Shown: positions 10,604-22,922, counted from the first letter of the stretch. The stretch is 64,000 nucleotides of DNA from Bursaphelenchus xylophilus (GCA_904066235.2 CAJFCV020000002.1:12076116-12140115); one strand, 5' to 3'. The notes: generated from the letters alone by a model not told the origin. Program-made: numbers and translations.

Positions 10604-13600
10604 CTGAAATAAAGAAAGGTTATTTTCAAGATTCTCACATCTGAAAAACGCAATGGAAACGAATGAAAATGGAGCAAAGGAAGGAAAATTTTTCAGAAAA
10701 GGTATAACACTACAAGACCTGGGATACAAAAAAAAGCAAACACTTCCCTGCAAATCTAAAGGTAAAACGTCCTTCCCAAAAACTTTGAACGACCGACAAC
10801 GAACAATATCCCAGAATTCAGAAAAAGGCGTGAAAAAGCGCGCTAATTTTGGGTCAAGAAACACTCCGATGGGTCAAGACTTTCTCTGAAAATTCTTACG
10901 TTGTGTTCGCTGCAGTTTTTGAAGAAAATAAATCAGCGTGTTCGCTGTATTTTTTCGGCATTCAACGCGAATTTTCGTGTTCATTGTAATTGGCGGTATG
11001 GCAACGTAAAAACATTAGGATACCCGAGTAGCACGATATTTTGGAATTTAGAAGCTTTGAATCGCTCCATAGGAATCGAATGTCCGATAAATGGGATTCC
11101 CCGAGTCCAAAAAGGTACCGTTTGGTCAACTTAGCCCACATAGTACCCCATGATTGGAAGAAGGGGTAAAGCGCTTTTTTATATAGAGGAAAAAGACGCC
11201 CTGAATGAGACTTGCCGCTGATCGGCACTGGCGCGCTTTGTTACTCATTTTACAAGGCACCCTGAACGGGTTCTTTTGGAACGGACTGCACTCTTTTTGC
11301 AGAGGCGCTGCGGCGTTGCTATAACAAGGCCGGGTGGCTGCGCTTTTAACTTGCTGTAGTCTGGCATTTGGCTGGGCGTTTTTGAAGCGAAACTGTGGGA
11401 CGCTAGGAAAATTTTGGAGAGTATAATTGTTTAGTCATTCGATTGCTTGCAATGTGTTGTTGGTTGTGTACGCATCAGCCGTTCCTCCGGATTTGGAGAT
11501 GCCTAACTCCTTTTTGGTCGTTCAGAAATCGTGATTACCGCAGTATCAATTAGTTGTAAGCGAATGCGCGGGACCTCTTATATCGTCTTTTTTAGATATC
11601 TTTACGCCTCATCGCATACCCTACCCATTTTATTCCCTTTGTTAACTTTAGAAACCGACTTCCGATCATTATACCTCTTGAGTAAGCCCTTTGATAAATT
11701 TGTTTCTTGAGTTTAGGCAATCCAGAGTTTGCCAGTTTTGTAACTTACAATTAATTGGTTGTTTACTCGGACGTCGCACAACGGGAAAGGGCAAATTTCG
11801 TAGTAGAGAACTTTAGACCCTGTGTTGTCCAATTTGGCGCGGATAAACGCATGTCGATTCCGGATGAATCCCCTAAAAGGTTAATTAATTACTTCTGGTT
11901 TATCATGCGCTTTAGTGAACATAATAACCTTCGTCAAAGATTTTGGTAAACCTACGGTTGTTTAGGGTGCGAGCAATGCAGTACGACATGGTTCCTGCCG
12001 ACCTGACGGCCAAGTAATGTGTTTACAGCGAGTCTAAATGGAGATATGACATAATCGATTACTGGCTTACAAAATCAATTGGCATTTTGACTCTGATTTG
12101 TTATTTATTGGTGAGTTCCGTGAGTCGAAGACTCGCCTCAAATGGAGCGTTCCATGTGGGAAGTCGGGCATCCCTGCTTGAATCTGAATTTATCTCTTTT
12201 TGACCGGAGCTCTTTGTAATCCTGCCGTAGTAATGCAATCACGAAATTATGATAAAAACGCCAAGAGCGCACACAAAGAACAACGAAGTTTAATAAATAA
12301 AATACGTAAGAAACATTAATTAAATCCGATATTTCAAAGAAATAAAAGAATGCAGAATCGTTAGTAGTTTTACTTCATTACCGGCAAGCTGATATCGACA
12401 AAAATCCTCGAGTTTAAAAAAACATCACAGATTTTTAGGATGAAAAGACCCAAGCTTTGGAGACAAGAAACAAGGATCTTGGTCGTAAAGCGAGCGATCG
12501 AAGCGAAAAAGAGAGGGTGGGGCACAAAAAAAGAGTGCGATTCAGTTGAATAACGAGGCACGGCGAGGGGGACGGACGGGTTCTCAAAGAAAGTGTTAGA
12601 GCTGAGCGCACATTCCCAGCTGGACATTGCTGTGGGGCTGTTGCCGGGCACGAAGACGTTTCTTCTCTCAAGTTCGGCGTTTTCCTCCAGATGTCTGGTG
12701 GGTGCTTCTAGTGTTTCCTACCGGAATTGCGAATAAGACTCACTCGTGGCCTCTTCATGTGAAACTTGGAGAGTGCTCTCTCTCTCTCCCTCTCGTGGTG
12801 TTTTTGCTGTCGGGTTACTACGCTCCTATACGTTCACTCAACCGTTTTGCTCTTTTTCCACAGGGTCTATGCAACCGGCGGGCATAAGTCCTCATCTAGC
12901 AAGTTTTTGCTGCTTTCACTAACTTCGTATTTCACTCGTTCCCTCTGAGTATTTGCACTCTCTTTAAAAAAGCAATCTCTTTATAAGCGTGTGTTCTCAT
13001 AAATCTTCTTGACTCGCGTGTGACTCGCCATCCCGTGCGTTATTAAAGTCTCATCATTTGCCGTATTCCCTCGTTATGTCTTTCGGGTCGCTTCGTCTCT
13101 CTTGCCGTCTTAGGGAACAAGCGATCTCTTGGGCTTTGGTTTCGGTCGGCTTGTGCGCTCATACTCGACAGAGGGACTAGCTCCAATTCCACTCGCAATT
13201 GCGCGACTCTTTATGGGCCTCGTTTCCCATTATAGAATTTCCTTTCTCTAAGGTTTCACAGGTTTTAGGCGGAGAGAGAGAAGGTGTATGGTAGGATTTT
13301 TGCCCCATAGGTTGTGTTCAAGCAGGAAGATTACTTTTCTTACCTGCTGACACTTACATTCATGACCAACAAAACTTAATTATAGGTTGGGTGAGACGAA
13401 AATGAATAGATTCACAGAAGAGTGTTTTCTCGGCGGACGATTGGAGCTTACAATTAGTGGAAAGGTGCATACATCGGCTAAAAGTTCATGAATGTCCCAC
13501 TATTCGAAGGCAGCTTTGCGAATACACCATGAATACACAACCTTGAGGTTATACACAAAAAATGGCGAAAACACAAACAGTTGCATCCTTACAATCATCC

Positions 13601-14124
13601 CAAAACAACGAATTAACTATGCATTTAGAGACAGATAAATGATACCAGAATACGGTAAAGAAAGTAGTAGGTTCACCAACATGTATCACGATTTATTTAA
13701 CTCCAAATCATATTGCTAATAACCAACAAAGACATTCCCGTTGACTTATCTTACTCTTACTCGAGTTTATGACGCCGGATAAGGCCATTTTTACGAAACT
13801 CAAGGCAAACATACACTTCTTTTCTGAGTTGATAGCGAAAGTAACGGCTAGTGTAAGCTAACAAATTTCTGCAAACGTCCAAAGAAATCGTATTTGGATG
13901 TAGATCTCATGATAATGATGAAATACGTGTGATTTGTTGAAAAATTGCTCCACCTGAATGCTGTTCTCAAATTTTCTTGGCCGTTTTTAGGCCTTGAATC
14001 TCGAACATCTCCCGGAAATCAAAACGATCAATGAATAAAATTCTCTCCTTTGTACGTCGTAAAGTCTGATCCACTAATAAACAGGACAAAGGTTTTATAC
14101 ACACATACAAATGCATTATACTCA
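10604..14124. other. Long intergenic region between diverging genes
   Basis: About 3.5 kb with no supported gene, between the minus-strand PHD gene and the plus-strand gene starting at 15022. The missing 5' exons and promoter of the PHD gene probably lie here. Short open frames such as 12370-12671 (minus) and 12627-12887 (plus) have no protein-like character. A pyrimidine-rich CT stretch is at 12776-12796. No tRNA or other RNA gene recognised. Confidence 0.5.
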
Positions 14125-14573
14125 CAGGGGAAGTACTTCAAGTGTGACGCTCAGATTTTCTTTAAATTTTGCACACACATCGGGTATGGACTAAATATCA
14201 ATTCCTGAAAGTTTTAGCTCGCGCTTTGCGGGCGCCGCCGAGATATTGAACGATTTTTGCCGCCGAGAGAGCACGCTCAACGTGGAGAGCGGTCAGAGAG
14301 AAAACCGCTTTTTGGCCATAACTTTGGCAGTTTCGTGCGGAAAAATTTTATTTTTTGTAGAAACATTATTCTTTACGGTTGAAATAGGCATGAAACTTTT
14401 CGTGCCGAAATTCGGCAAAAAGTCCCAAATTTTCGCCGACTTTCGATCTAAAAATCTCGGTTGTTTCTGCAAAGCGCGAGCTAGGATTCCCGCATATATC
14501 TTAGAAAAAATTATTCTAAATTTGTGCCAAGTTTCATCAAAATCTGAGCGTCACACTTCAAGTACTTCCCTTG
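14125..14573. mobile_element. Non-autonomous element with 35-bp terminal inverted repeats
   Basis: The left end CAGGGGAAGTACTT followed by CAAGTGTGACGCTCAG is matched at the right end by its reverse complement; 33 of 35 positions agree. The element is about 449 bases and has no credible transposase; the 118-codon frame from 14246 shows no family features. Termini starting CAGGG recall hAT-type elements, but the flanking 8-mers (TATACTCA and TCAATTTG) do not match, so the superfamily is not settled. A damaged mirror copy ends at 30169. Confidence 0.8.
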
Positions 14574-15021
14574 TCAATTTGCACCGTCTTTTTTCCAATT
14601 AATATTTTAAGCAGCTTGCAGATTATCTTCCTAGCATGGGCGCAACTCGCGCGTAAAAGAAATTGGTCGAAAGGAAAATTTTAGTGATAAGGAGAAGCAA
14701 GCGGCTTTCAGGAGGCCGTTCTGACGGCCGTTTATGTCCGCTGCGACAAAAATTCGCTATATCCATTTGGATTAGAGAATTTGTGAATTTATTGCTATTC
14801 AAGTTGTTTCCGAGACCACGTTCGCCTTTTTCGAGTCGGATTCTATGTTTTCGGTCGGTGATTTTTGTCAGAAAGAATTGAATGTTTTGCTTGCTGTCTT
14901 CCAAGAGTAGTTTTGGATTTTAGATCATGTTTGCAACAATTTTTTTACGTTATTATTATGTTTTCACGGAACTTGGCCTTCTTATTACCTATTCTAATAT
15001 TTTCAGATTTAAACTGCTTAG
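14574..15021. promoter_or_regulatory. 5' flank of the next gene with a possible trans-splice acceptor
   Basis: Non-coding, pyrimidine-rich toward its end. TATTTTCAG ends near 15006, 15 bases before the ATG at 15022, with no paired donor in view. In nematodes such a site is a good candidate for spliced-leader addition (family knowledge; not proven here). Confidence 0.4.
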
Positions 15022-16999
15022 ATGGCTGCGAAACCGGTACTCCTAAGAGAACTTGTCATAGTTGTGGCTTCCGACACCGAAGCCAAACGAATGATAGTAT
15101 TCCACTGTCAGTCGTGTCAGGAAATCGAATATAAAAACATTGTGGCACAAGTAGGAGACTGGTTTTTGTATAATGGAAGCTTTGAACGAATGGTCGTACC
15201 GGTGAAGACCGTGGTGTTCGAAGTTTACGGCAAGACCAGAATAGAAGTAAGACTTTATATTGTTTTTCTTGTTTTTAGATGTCGATGTGAAGGTGAATAT
15301 CAAAATTTGCGATTTTCTGTGAGATAGCTGTCTTAAACCCAACGGGCATTACTTTCCTTTTTTTATTTTGGAGGATTGTAAATTTTGGATTATTTCAGAT
15401 TGAAACGCCGGCAATTTGCATTGCTCCTAGTCAGCTGTTTCCGGAGATTGAAGGCGACGTCGATAACTATTTATTCTCCCCGATTGTTGGTCGAGTAGCT
15501 GTAGGATTTGAGTGTAGGCTGGTGCCTGGAGTCATATATGATGTAAAGGCTGTATAGTATGTTATGTTTATCATTTTTTATAATATTTTTTCGTTGTTTG
15601 ATCGTTTTTTTTTCAGTATGTCTTCGAGTACGAGACTGTTCCAATGTATAAGAGCGGTTGACAGCTGTCATTTTATTACTCATAAGAACGGGATTACAAG
15701 GATAGAGGTGAGCAGATATATTTTTTGGATTTTCTTGTGTAGGAAATTTGCGATCACCATTATGTAAACATGATGGATTACGTTGAATTACGGATAGAAG
15801 AGTATGATGGGAGAGGTGTAGCAACGGCAACTCATTCTTCAATGCCTGCGAAGGCATTGGCCTACGTTAAATCGAGCGGGCTTTACATGGGTTGCAAGGT
15901 CAAGGCGCTGTTGCTGTAGGTTCTCATTTTTTAAAACATTTTCTTGAAATAATGATCCTCAGCCTAATGTTATTTCAGCCCAATCCGCATTAAACCCACG
16001 AAAAAAATATACACTGCCATAGAAACTACAAAGGACCCTGGCCGATTCGCCGTTTATGTGAACCCTGATACACATCATAGTTTAGCAGTCAATCAAGAGG
16101 GAGAAAGTTATGTGGAGAAAAGGCTGAAGAGTCTGAATAATCCAGAGAACGACGAGAATACGAAAAAGATTAACAACATTGATTTGCACAAGAAATATGA
16201 CAACGAGTTCCCAGGTCTTAATTCAAGCAACAAATGTAGGTCAGCTCATTAGGGTTGTGTATTCTCATTTTTAGCTACTCCTCCAACAACAAAGAATGGA
16301 TGGGATGTGGTGACAAAGAAGAAGGTGAAACTGGTCAGTTCTCTTCCACCTCAAACTGTCATTCTATTACCTCCTCCAATCATGGATTGTGAGCATATCC
16401 GACAAAATCAAGTTCTTTGTGGCCTGGTGGTCTCTGTGGATTCCAATCAAAGAATGTTCTACATTTATTGCCCGGAGCTTCCAAATGAAATGTCGCTGAT
16501 CAATGTTTCTGAAAACCTCGTGCTGGGGAATTGGGTCGACTTTAAAGTTGTTCACGACTCCAAGTAAGAACGGATAATATAAATGTTGAGCATATGGGCG
16601 AAGTCATTGGTCAATATTGCATTATTTTTCTTTCAGAAGAAGAGTGCTTAGCGCAGAATTTCTAAAGGTCAGCAAAGAGAAAAAATACCCTGTTACGCCA
16701 TCAAGAATGAAGAACTCGGTTACTGTAAGCTTCACTCCTTGTATCCGAATCATATTGTAAAAAATTTGTATCTAAATTTGGTCTAGGTTGAATGCGAGGT
16801 CCGTGTGCCAACGGAATTTGACGAGAAGACGAATATGCTGGTCACCACTAACTTTGTTCCGAGAGTTATTGGCCATGGAATCAAAAACAGTCAGCGCGGA
16901 AAGAGGATTCCACGAATGATGATTGTCAGAACTAAGTACACGGGACAGGAAGAGATCTACAAGAACGTGTTCTGGGTTATCAACAGAAATTCCGTCTGA
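15022..16999 (+). CDS. Unrecognised eight-exon protein of about 490 residues
   Basis: Exons 15022-15246, 15399-15556, 15617-15707, 15743-15915, 15979-16235, 16275-16563, 16657-16723 and 16787-16999 join in frame for 490 residues. All donors are GT and all acceptors AG, most with TTTCAG or TTTTTAG. No signal peptide or membrane segment. The chain looks like several beta-rich segments of similar style (VVFEVYGKTRIEIETP, then VAVGFECRLVPGVIYDVKAV, then NQVLCGLVVSVDSNQRMF), joined by an Asn/Lys/Glu-rich linker (SLNNPENDENTKK). This could be repeated OB-like or similar small barrels, but that is a guess. The C-terminus is basic (GKRIPRMMIVRTK). Exon 7 has an unusual acceptor (GCGCAG) chosen because upstream choices shift the frame. 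Intron 1 holds a stop-bearing 40-base cassette flanked by splice signals. AATAAA is at 17201-17206. Function unknown. Confidence 0.7.
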
Positions 17000-17910
17000 T
17001 TTTTTGTTTGCCAGACGATAAATCTTCTGATTTTATTTTATACTGGAGGGGCTTCATAATTTTGCGATCTCATTTAGACTTGTGAGCCGCTCCCTTTTAA
17101 TTTTCTTTATTTGTTCCGAACTTTTTCATGACCTCGAATGCTTTAACTTGCCATTTAGTTTTTTCAATACCGGTATTATCAATTATTCCCATCGTGCTAA
17201 AATAAAAATAAAGTGCTGAAATTAATTGACCGACGTGTTTGAAGGACTAGAAAACGCCCGAAAATGTACTTCCAGCTTTGCTGGGTCCTTCTATAGACGA
17301 ATGGGATAACATTTGAGCAAAATAGCGCTCTATTCCCGTCAACAAATAGCGAAGGAGTGCGAAACAGGGAGGTCTTGCACGTTTGGGCGTATAAAACGTC
17401 CTCCTCTCCTTTTTGAATTCGCGCTCTTTGCCTGACCGATAGCGCTAGTTGAAATGACCTCGAAAAACAAAAAAAAATCTCGTAAAACTTTTTTATTTCG
17501 TATTTTACATGATATTTGCTCCAATGAGTGTAAAATTTGAATTTTGAATGTTTGGGCTGATTATAGTTACCGACATTTATCAAAAATAAATTTAGAAGAG
17601 CTGGAAATGTTTTTTATAACAAGGGATAATTCATAGTGCCTTATCACGTTTTTATTGACCGTTTTGACTCCTGTTTTTTGGATTGCAAGAGACTTTATCG
17701 TATTTTTGTCGTGTTTGCTTGCTATATATAAGGATTTCTAGTTTGGTTTTTGTATAAGGATTCTGATTTGATTTTCCAGCTTCTATCAGGTTTTTCTTTG
17801 TCACTCCAGAAGTCTGGTCTTTTTCTATTTATTTTCGTATTTATGTTTATCTTTCAGGGCAGAAACCGCTCATCTACGTGGATTTTCCACTTGTGAAGAA
17901 CATACAAAGG
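17000..17910. other. Intergenic region upstream of TOM40
   Basis: No supported gene. It contains the 3' flank of the preceding gene and, toward the end, a T/C-rich tract leading to CTTTCAG at 17857. No donor is visible for that acceptor, so it is a possible trans-splice site 53 bases before the TOM40 start. The middle part (17220-17480) is richer in GC but shows no open frame worth calling. Confidence 0.5.
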
Positions 17911-19211
17911 ATGGGCGATCAATCTGCTCCTCACGAGGCGGGTCCGAAGTATCCTAACAACCCAGGTAGTTATGACGAACTCCATCGGAAGTGCCGTGAT
18001 ATATTCCCGATGTGCTTCGAAGGTGCCAAGGTTATGTTGCAAAAAGGATTATCACAGAATTTCCAGGTAAATCGTTTGACTTTTTTGCTTTTGGCTTTTA
18101 GGTATTTATGGGAGGAGCCGAGATTGTTTGCTGCTATTGAAACTCCATGAATTTATTATTTGATACTCCAATTTAACATTCTTTTCGTTCTGCAATTCGT
18201 TCAAATTTTGGCGTGACGGGGTTTAGATAGAATCTAAAGCCAGTATCAATGTTTTTAGTTAGCTTTCTCTCCCGGGATTATACCAATCTATTTTTTTCGC
18301 TGAAATGATCTCCTTTTATATTCAGTTAACTTCTTGTCTTCTTATCTTGCATTTTTAGGTCTCGCACACACTGAGTATATCAAAAGCCAACACTGGTTAC
18401 CGATTTGGCGCCACTTATGTCGGCGACAAAGTGGCAGGGCCTGGTGAGTCGTATCCTGTCATATTGGGTGACACGGACCCACAAGGAAACACTTCGGCCA
18501 CCGTATTGCACCAATTTGGAGACAAGTATCGAGTCAAACTGCAGAGCCAGGTGCAACAAGGAAAATTGGCCGCAGCACAAGCTTTTATTGAACGAAGAGG
18601 TGCCAATTCCTCCCTCGGATTAACTATTGTAAACCCCAACTTAGTGGCGAATAGTGGAATTCTTGTGGGGCAAGTGCTTCGAAGACTCACCGAGAGGTTG
18701 GATTTGGGCGCCGAATTAATTTACCAGAAGGAAAAGGGAATTCCAGGTATGAAAAGCTTCTTTTTCTTGAGGTGAAGGATTTGTAGATCGCTTGAAACTT
18801 AGTTTGTGTTATTGCTTGATTTGTCGGACCTATTTCTTAATTTAAGGTGGCCAAATGTCCGTGATGTCGTACGCAGCTCGTTACACAACACCTTATTGGA
18901 CCGCGTCAGCCAAATTTGGTGAAACTGGCCTCCATTGCTGCTATTACCACAAACAGGCTCCAACCCTTCAATTCGGCGTGGAATTCGAATCCAATTTCCG
19001 ACTCGGTGAATCCCTTACTACCTTTGCCTACCAAATCGACCTCCCTGAAGCGGACATGACTCTTCGCGCGTCTGCTGACACCAGCTGGACTGTCGGTGCC
19101 GTCATGGAAAAGAAACTTAGCCAACAATTGCCGTTCTCCCTAGCTCTGAGTGGAATGCTCAATCATGTCAAGAACGAAGGAAAATTCGGTATTGGATTCA
19201 TCGTCGGCTAA
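17911..19211 (+). CDS. tomm-40: Mitochondrial import receptor subunit TOM40
   Basis: Pore-forming beta-barrel of the outer mitochondrial membrane translocase (TOM complex), through which nuclear-encoded precursors enter mitochondria. Exons 17911-18066, 18359-18746 and 18847-19211 give 302 residues, close to nematode TOM40 length. Diagnostic stretches: NPGSYDELHRKCRDIFP near residue 15, CFEGAKVMLQKGLS, YRFGATYVG, ILGDTDPQGNTSAT, IPGGQMSVMSYAARY, ALSGMLNHVKNEGKFGIG and the C-terminal FIVG. The start chosen is the ATG at 17911; the frame is open back to 17857 without another ATG. Intron 1 is long for this region (292 bases) and contains other TTAG/TTCAG sites. Nothing looks broken. A damaged mirror copy is at 25978-26920. 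Confidence 0.95.
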
Positions 19212-19810
19212 ACAACAACACCATCAAGATCTACACCCCCACTTAGGCCATCTCCAATACAGTTTTGTTGTATTTTGGTTATTTTTTTGACATTTTTGTT
19301 CTTGTTTGTTGCCTAAAAAACATTGAAAATATTGTTGTCTTTTGTTTTACAAAAAAGTTGATAGGGCTTGGCTACTTTAGAATGCTGGATGTTTTGCAAG
19401 CAACGACGGTATGTTGGTGAGCATAGATGGTTTTATGTGTGCTCTTCCATTGACAAATTTGGCGTTCTCGAAAATAGAAGTGGTTTGATGTTATTTTGAT
19501 GGGGCAAGTGTTCATCGACCTTGCGGAAAACGTCGTATAACACCAAAATGTATGATTTTTGAGGTATGATGAAAAATACTTGGGATGATTGTTGAAAAGA
19601 AGCGATTTGTCAGTGAAATTTTTGGAAAGGTCGATGATGGGAAAAAGCAGGAGCAAGGGAAACCCTCTCGCAACAAAGTAGAAGTATTACACAATTAAAG
19701 TTATATTCTAGGTCTGAATGATGGTTTCGTGAGATTAAGTAGCTCGAAGAAGTATAGGGCCGTCCACGGGGAGAGTGTATTCGTACTAGAATGTAGTAGT
19801 TTCACGAAAA
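19212..19810. other. 3' flank of TOM40 and uncertain DNA
   Basis: T-rich 3' flank followed by about 430 bases in which short minus-strand frames (19372-19656 and 19512-19694) are open but not recognisably protein-coding. They may belong to the 3' end of the uncertain gene described next. Confidence 0.4.
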
Positions 19811-21203
19811 CTAAAATTGATGTTTCTGCGTTTCGACATGTTGTGACGTGATACCCATAAATCCGAACCTGCCAGTATTTTGTATGCTTGAATTGACCTT
19901 GTAGACGTTTGAGATCAAGTGATGAGGCCTATTACCGTTGCAAAATAGCGCATTCAGCACCACAGGCTTGAACGATTCGATTTCTTGATGGTCCCGCCCT
20001 TTACCATGAGGTTCATAAATGTTTACTGATCGCAGAAGGCCCGCATCTAATTCATTGGACGCTTGAATTCCTTTGTGATCGTTTCCGTGTCTCAAAAAGC
20101 GTTGAGCGTCTTATTTTCATCGGCCCAATAAATTTGCGACATTCCGTCCGTTCCGATAATTCCCGCGACGAAATGTCAGAAAAGGAGAAATTGTCAAAAA
20201 AATTCTCGTATTTCTTCGTCTCGGATGCGGACGTTCTTCACACAGAAGACGGGCCTTGTCGCTCATAATTGTGTACAAACATCAGAGAGGGTTTCTTATC
20301 TTTTACATGTTGTCTGCTATCATTTCTTTTTTTTATGTCAACGGATCCTTGTTTTCAGAACCTAGAGGAGAAGCGGTCTGCAAAGTTGCCCAGTGCAGGT
20401 CCTCTTTATAGAAGCTTTTTCTGTGACGTAGATTGGTTTTTTTTAGAAAAAGTGAATGTGGGAGGAAAATTTTGGATTTTCACTGCTTTCCGTTATTTAA
20501 TTTGCCGCTTTTAACACAATCATGTGTATTTCTGGTCTTATTGGGGATGAAGTTGTGAGATTTACGATGTTCTGTGAGAGATTTATTTATTTCGGGGTTT
20601 GTAACATTTGGCGGCTATATTGCGGTGTAATGACGGCGGAGTACTTTAATCGACACGGGTCTCTCGGTAACTCGACCACTTTTCCTCTTACAGTTTCTAT
20701 GAGCTTGAAAGACGTACGATTTCCTTTGTAGGTTGATCCAAAACGGCTGTTTAAACATTTTTGTTTTATTTCTTCCTTGTCTTGTGGCTTGGAGGATATT
20801 TGCAGCTCCTTTCTTCCTGTCGGAAGTGTAATAACTTTCTAGGCCCTGTTCAGTAGAAGTTATGTTGCGTTGGATCGGAAAAATGAAAAAATAATTTGAG
20901 CTCTCCTTGTCCTTCAAAGGTATTTTCGCCCTGCGGTCGGAAATGAATGGATATATCCTAATTTGGAAGGATTAAGGCAATTCCTGTGGACGCCACCTGA
21001 CGAGGCAGCCGTTTCGCATGGCCTGGGGAGAAAAAAAAGTGGGAAAACGTTTTGAAGAGGACGTCCCAAACGGGTGTTTTTCCTGGGCTCATTGTATTTA
21101 TCGCGTTCGCAAATGAGCTTATCATCTCCGAGATGACAGGCTTTGTTTTTTGCCATTTTGCCGCATTTCCGAACGTTACTGGGTGTCTTTCGATATATGC
21201 CAA
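19811..21203 (-). other. Coding-like minus-strand stretch, possibly LDL-receptor-like, gene model unresolved
   Basis: Several minus-strand open segments look protein-like but I could not join them. Near 21050-21156 is KACHLGDDKLICERDKYNEP. Near 20920-21010 is CETAASSGGVHRNCLNP followed by SKLGYIHSFP, which resembles an EGF-like module with some Cys replaced. Near 20680-20780 is FKQPFWINLQRKSYVF. Near 20100-20160 is MSQIYWADENKTLNAF, which resembles an LDL-receptor class B (YWTD) blade. 19811-20095 then continues with SNELDAGLLRSVNIYEPHG in another frame, the switch falling in a run of five T (coding strand). The order EGF-like then YWTD blades fits that receptor family, but the similarity is by eye and weak. 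It could be a pseudogene, a gene with unrecognised introns, or carry sequence errors. It is head-to-head with the methionine synthase reductase gene. Confidence 0.25.
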
Positions 21204-21326
21204 GTTTTTTGTGAAATAGATTGAAGAAGTTATAAAAATCAGACCTTGGCTAGGAAATCTTGAGTAATTTTTAACCCGTGATGGGCTAGAACCTCTGATT
21301 TTGCGCTAATTGTCCATTTCTTTCAG

Positions 21327-22922
21327 GCTTTTCGGCCGCCCCGGGAAACGGAACGCCAGCGAACGCTTGACGGGCCAATACCACCCGGGACTATCCGATC
21401 CGCGCCTCATTCCACGGCTGGCTCACACTATCAGAGCACTTGCGGGCTGGTTTCTATGACTTTCTTCAACATATCAGCCCTTCGCGAAGCCATCGATCCT
21501 CCCGGCCTTGTTTTCGGTGAGATGTTTTAATTCAAATTTCTGTTTCGCGCTGTTGTTTTTTGATTCTTGCGAACACGGAAAGCTGATCTAATGCGCTTTT
21601 GAACTGCTTGAAAGGGGGAAAATTCAAAGTTTTTTTTCGGGCAGCCATCGTTCTTTAGTCTTGGGCAGACGTAAAAAGTGTTGTATTTCAAAAATTTCCC
21701 TGTCGAGAAAAAAAAACAAGAAGATGTCAATATTAATCTAGATTTACAAATAGATGACGACATTGAAATATTTTTTTCGGACTACGCAATTTTACGCAAA
21801 CATTTGGGTTTATTTTTGTTTCGATTTCTAATAATTTGTTTCAGGAACGGATGTTTTGCGGAATGTAGAAAATCTTCGTGTCCCCGTATGCTCCAAGAGT
21901 TATATCCGAGGAGAGGTCTTGGAGAATGAATTTGTGAGTAATTTTTTTAAATTCTTTTGTATTTTTTGGATTGATAGGATTGACGGTGAGCAAGAGTTGT
22001 TGCAGAGAGTAGACTTTTCTATGGTCTTGTCTTTCTAAATCGAGGTCCAAGAGTAATGCCTAATTATCTGTCGTCTTTTCATTTCCAGGACCCAACCACC
22101 GTCGAATGGCAGAATGGAGCGACCTTTCCCGGCGCCGTTGGCCGTCCCTTCGACTGCACAGTGCATTCCATTGAAGAGATCTCTGCCGAACCGGAGGTTC
22201 GAAAGCCAAAGTTCGAAATTCAACTAGCCTTCGATGCGAATGAATCAGCCACGAAAAACTTCGAAGCCGGCGACAGTTTTTACGTCATTTGTCCCAACGC
22301 CGAAATGGACGTCGAATTTCTGCTGGCTCGACTGAATCTGACCTCCAAAGCGAATCTCCAATATAAATTTACGGTTCATGAAGACTCTGGCAAGACAGTG
22401 CCCTCATACATTCCGACAATATGCTCTATCAGGCACATCTTGACTTATTGCTTGGATATCCGGCGTGTGCCGGGAAGGGTAAATGACGAGTTTTGAACGC
22501 ATTGTTTTTATATCTGTAAGAATTTATTATCAATTTGTTTTCAGCCTGTAATCCGAGCCTTAGCCGAATACTGCTCAGATCCAAAGGAAAGAAGAAGGCT
22601 GTTGGAATTGTGTAGCGTGGATGGTGTAAGGGAATTTCAACAGCACGTTCAATCGGTGAGCAGTTTAAGATACAATTAGTGAATTCTTTTTTTCAATTTT
22701 AGGCCTCAATCAGTGTAATAGACCTCCTGATTCATTTTGAATCTTGTTCTCCACCGATTGAACGACTAGTGGGTAAGGCGCGTCGTACTAGTCGCATATT
22801 GATTTATATTATGCGTGGTATAATCAATGACGACTTTCAGAAATTCTACCTCGTCTATTACCTCGCGCTTACACAGTCGCCTCTTGGGATCTCTATGCAA
22901 AGAACCGCTTCCGATTCGTGGT
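21327..22922 (+). CDS. mtrr-1: Methionine synthase reductase, 5' part, cut by the inverted-repeat axis
   Basis: Diflavin reductase that reactivates methionine synthase by reductive methylation of its cobalamin. Exons 21327-21516, 21845-21933, 22089-22478, 22545-22655, 22703-22772 and 22841-22922 join in frame. The region seen corresponds to the linker and first part of the FAD-binding domain: AGDSFYVICPNAEMDVEFLL, then RRVPGRPVIRALAEYCSDP and KERRRLLELCS, then SVIDLLIHFESCSPPIERL, then LPRLLPRAYTVAS and FRFVVSLMK. This order and spacing matches the MTRR family well. No flavodoxin (FMN) domain was found upstream; a start could be the ATG at 21456, or earlier exons may be missed. The rest of the FAD domain and the NADPH-binding domain are absent: at about 22923 the sequence turns into its own reverse complement inside the sixth exon. 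The truncation is due to that junction. Confidence 0.8.

Larger units (their letters stand above)
1..22922 (+). repeat. Left arm of giant inverted repeat (intact arm, cut at the window start)
   Basis: Every segment of this stretch that I checked reappears in reverse complement and reverse order to the right of 22936. Hand-found anchor pairs (left/right): 22711/23119, 22114/23600, 21723/23939, 17881/26949, 14125/30169, 6949/35930, 5661/37062 and 91/41798. Genes in this arm are open and spliceable. Confidence 0.95.

Noticed and set aside
12370..12950. Overlapping frames near 12370-12948 as a gene
   Set aside because: Several frames on both strands are open only because of CT-rich composition; no consistent exon structure or protein-like sequence.
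14246..14602. 118-codon frame inside the TIR element as a transposase or host gene
   Set aside because: No transposase motif, it overlaps the terminal repeat, and the element is too short to be autonomous.
15279..15318. Constitutive exon in the orphan gene
   Set aside because: Its phase fits neither neighbour and it brings an immediate stop, so I left it out of the model and listed it as a possible poison exon.
16637..16656. Using the TTTCAG at 16636 as acceptor for exon 7 of the orphan gene
   Set aside because: That choice runs into TGA before the donor; the acceptor at 16656 keeps the frame.
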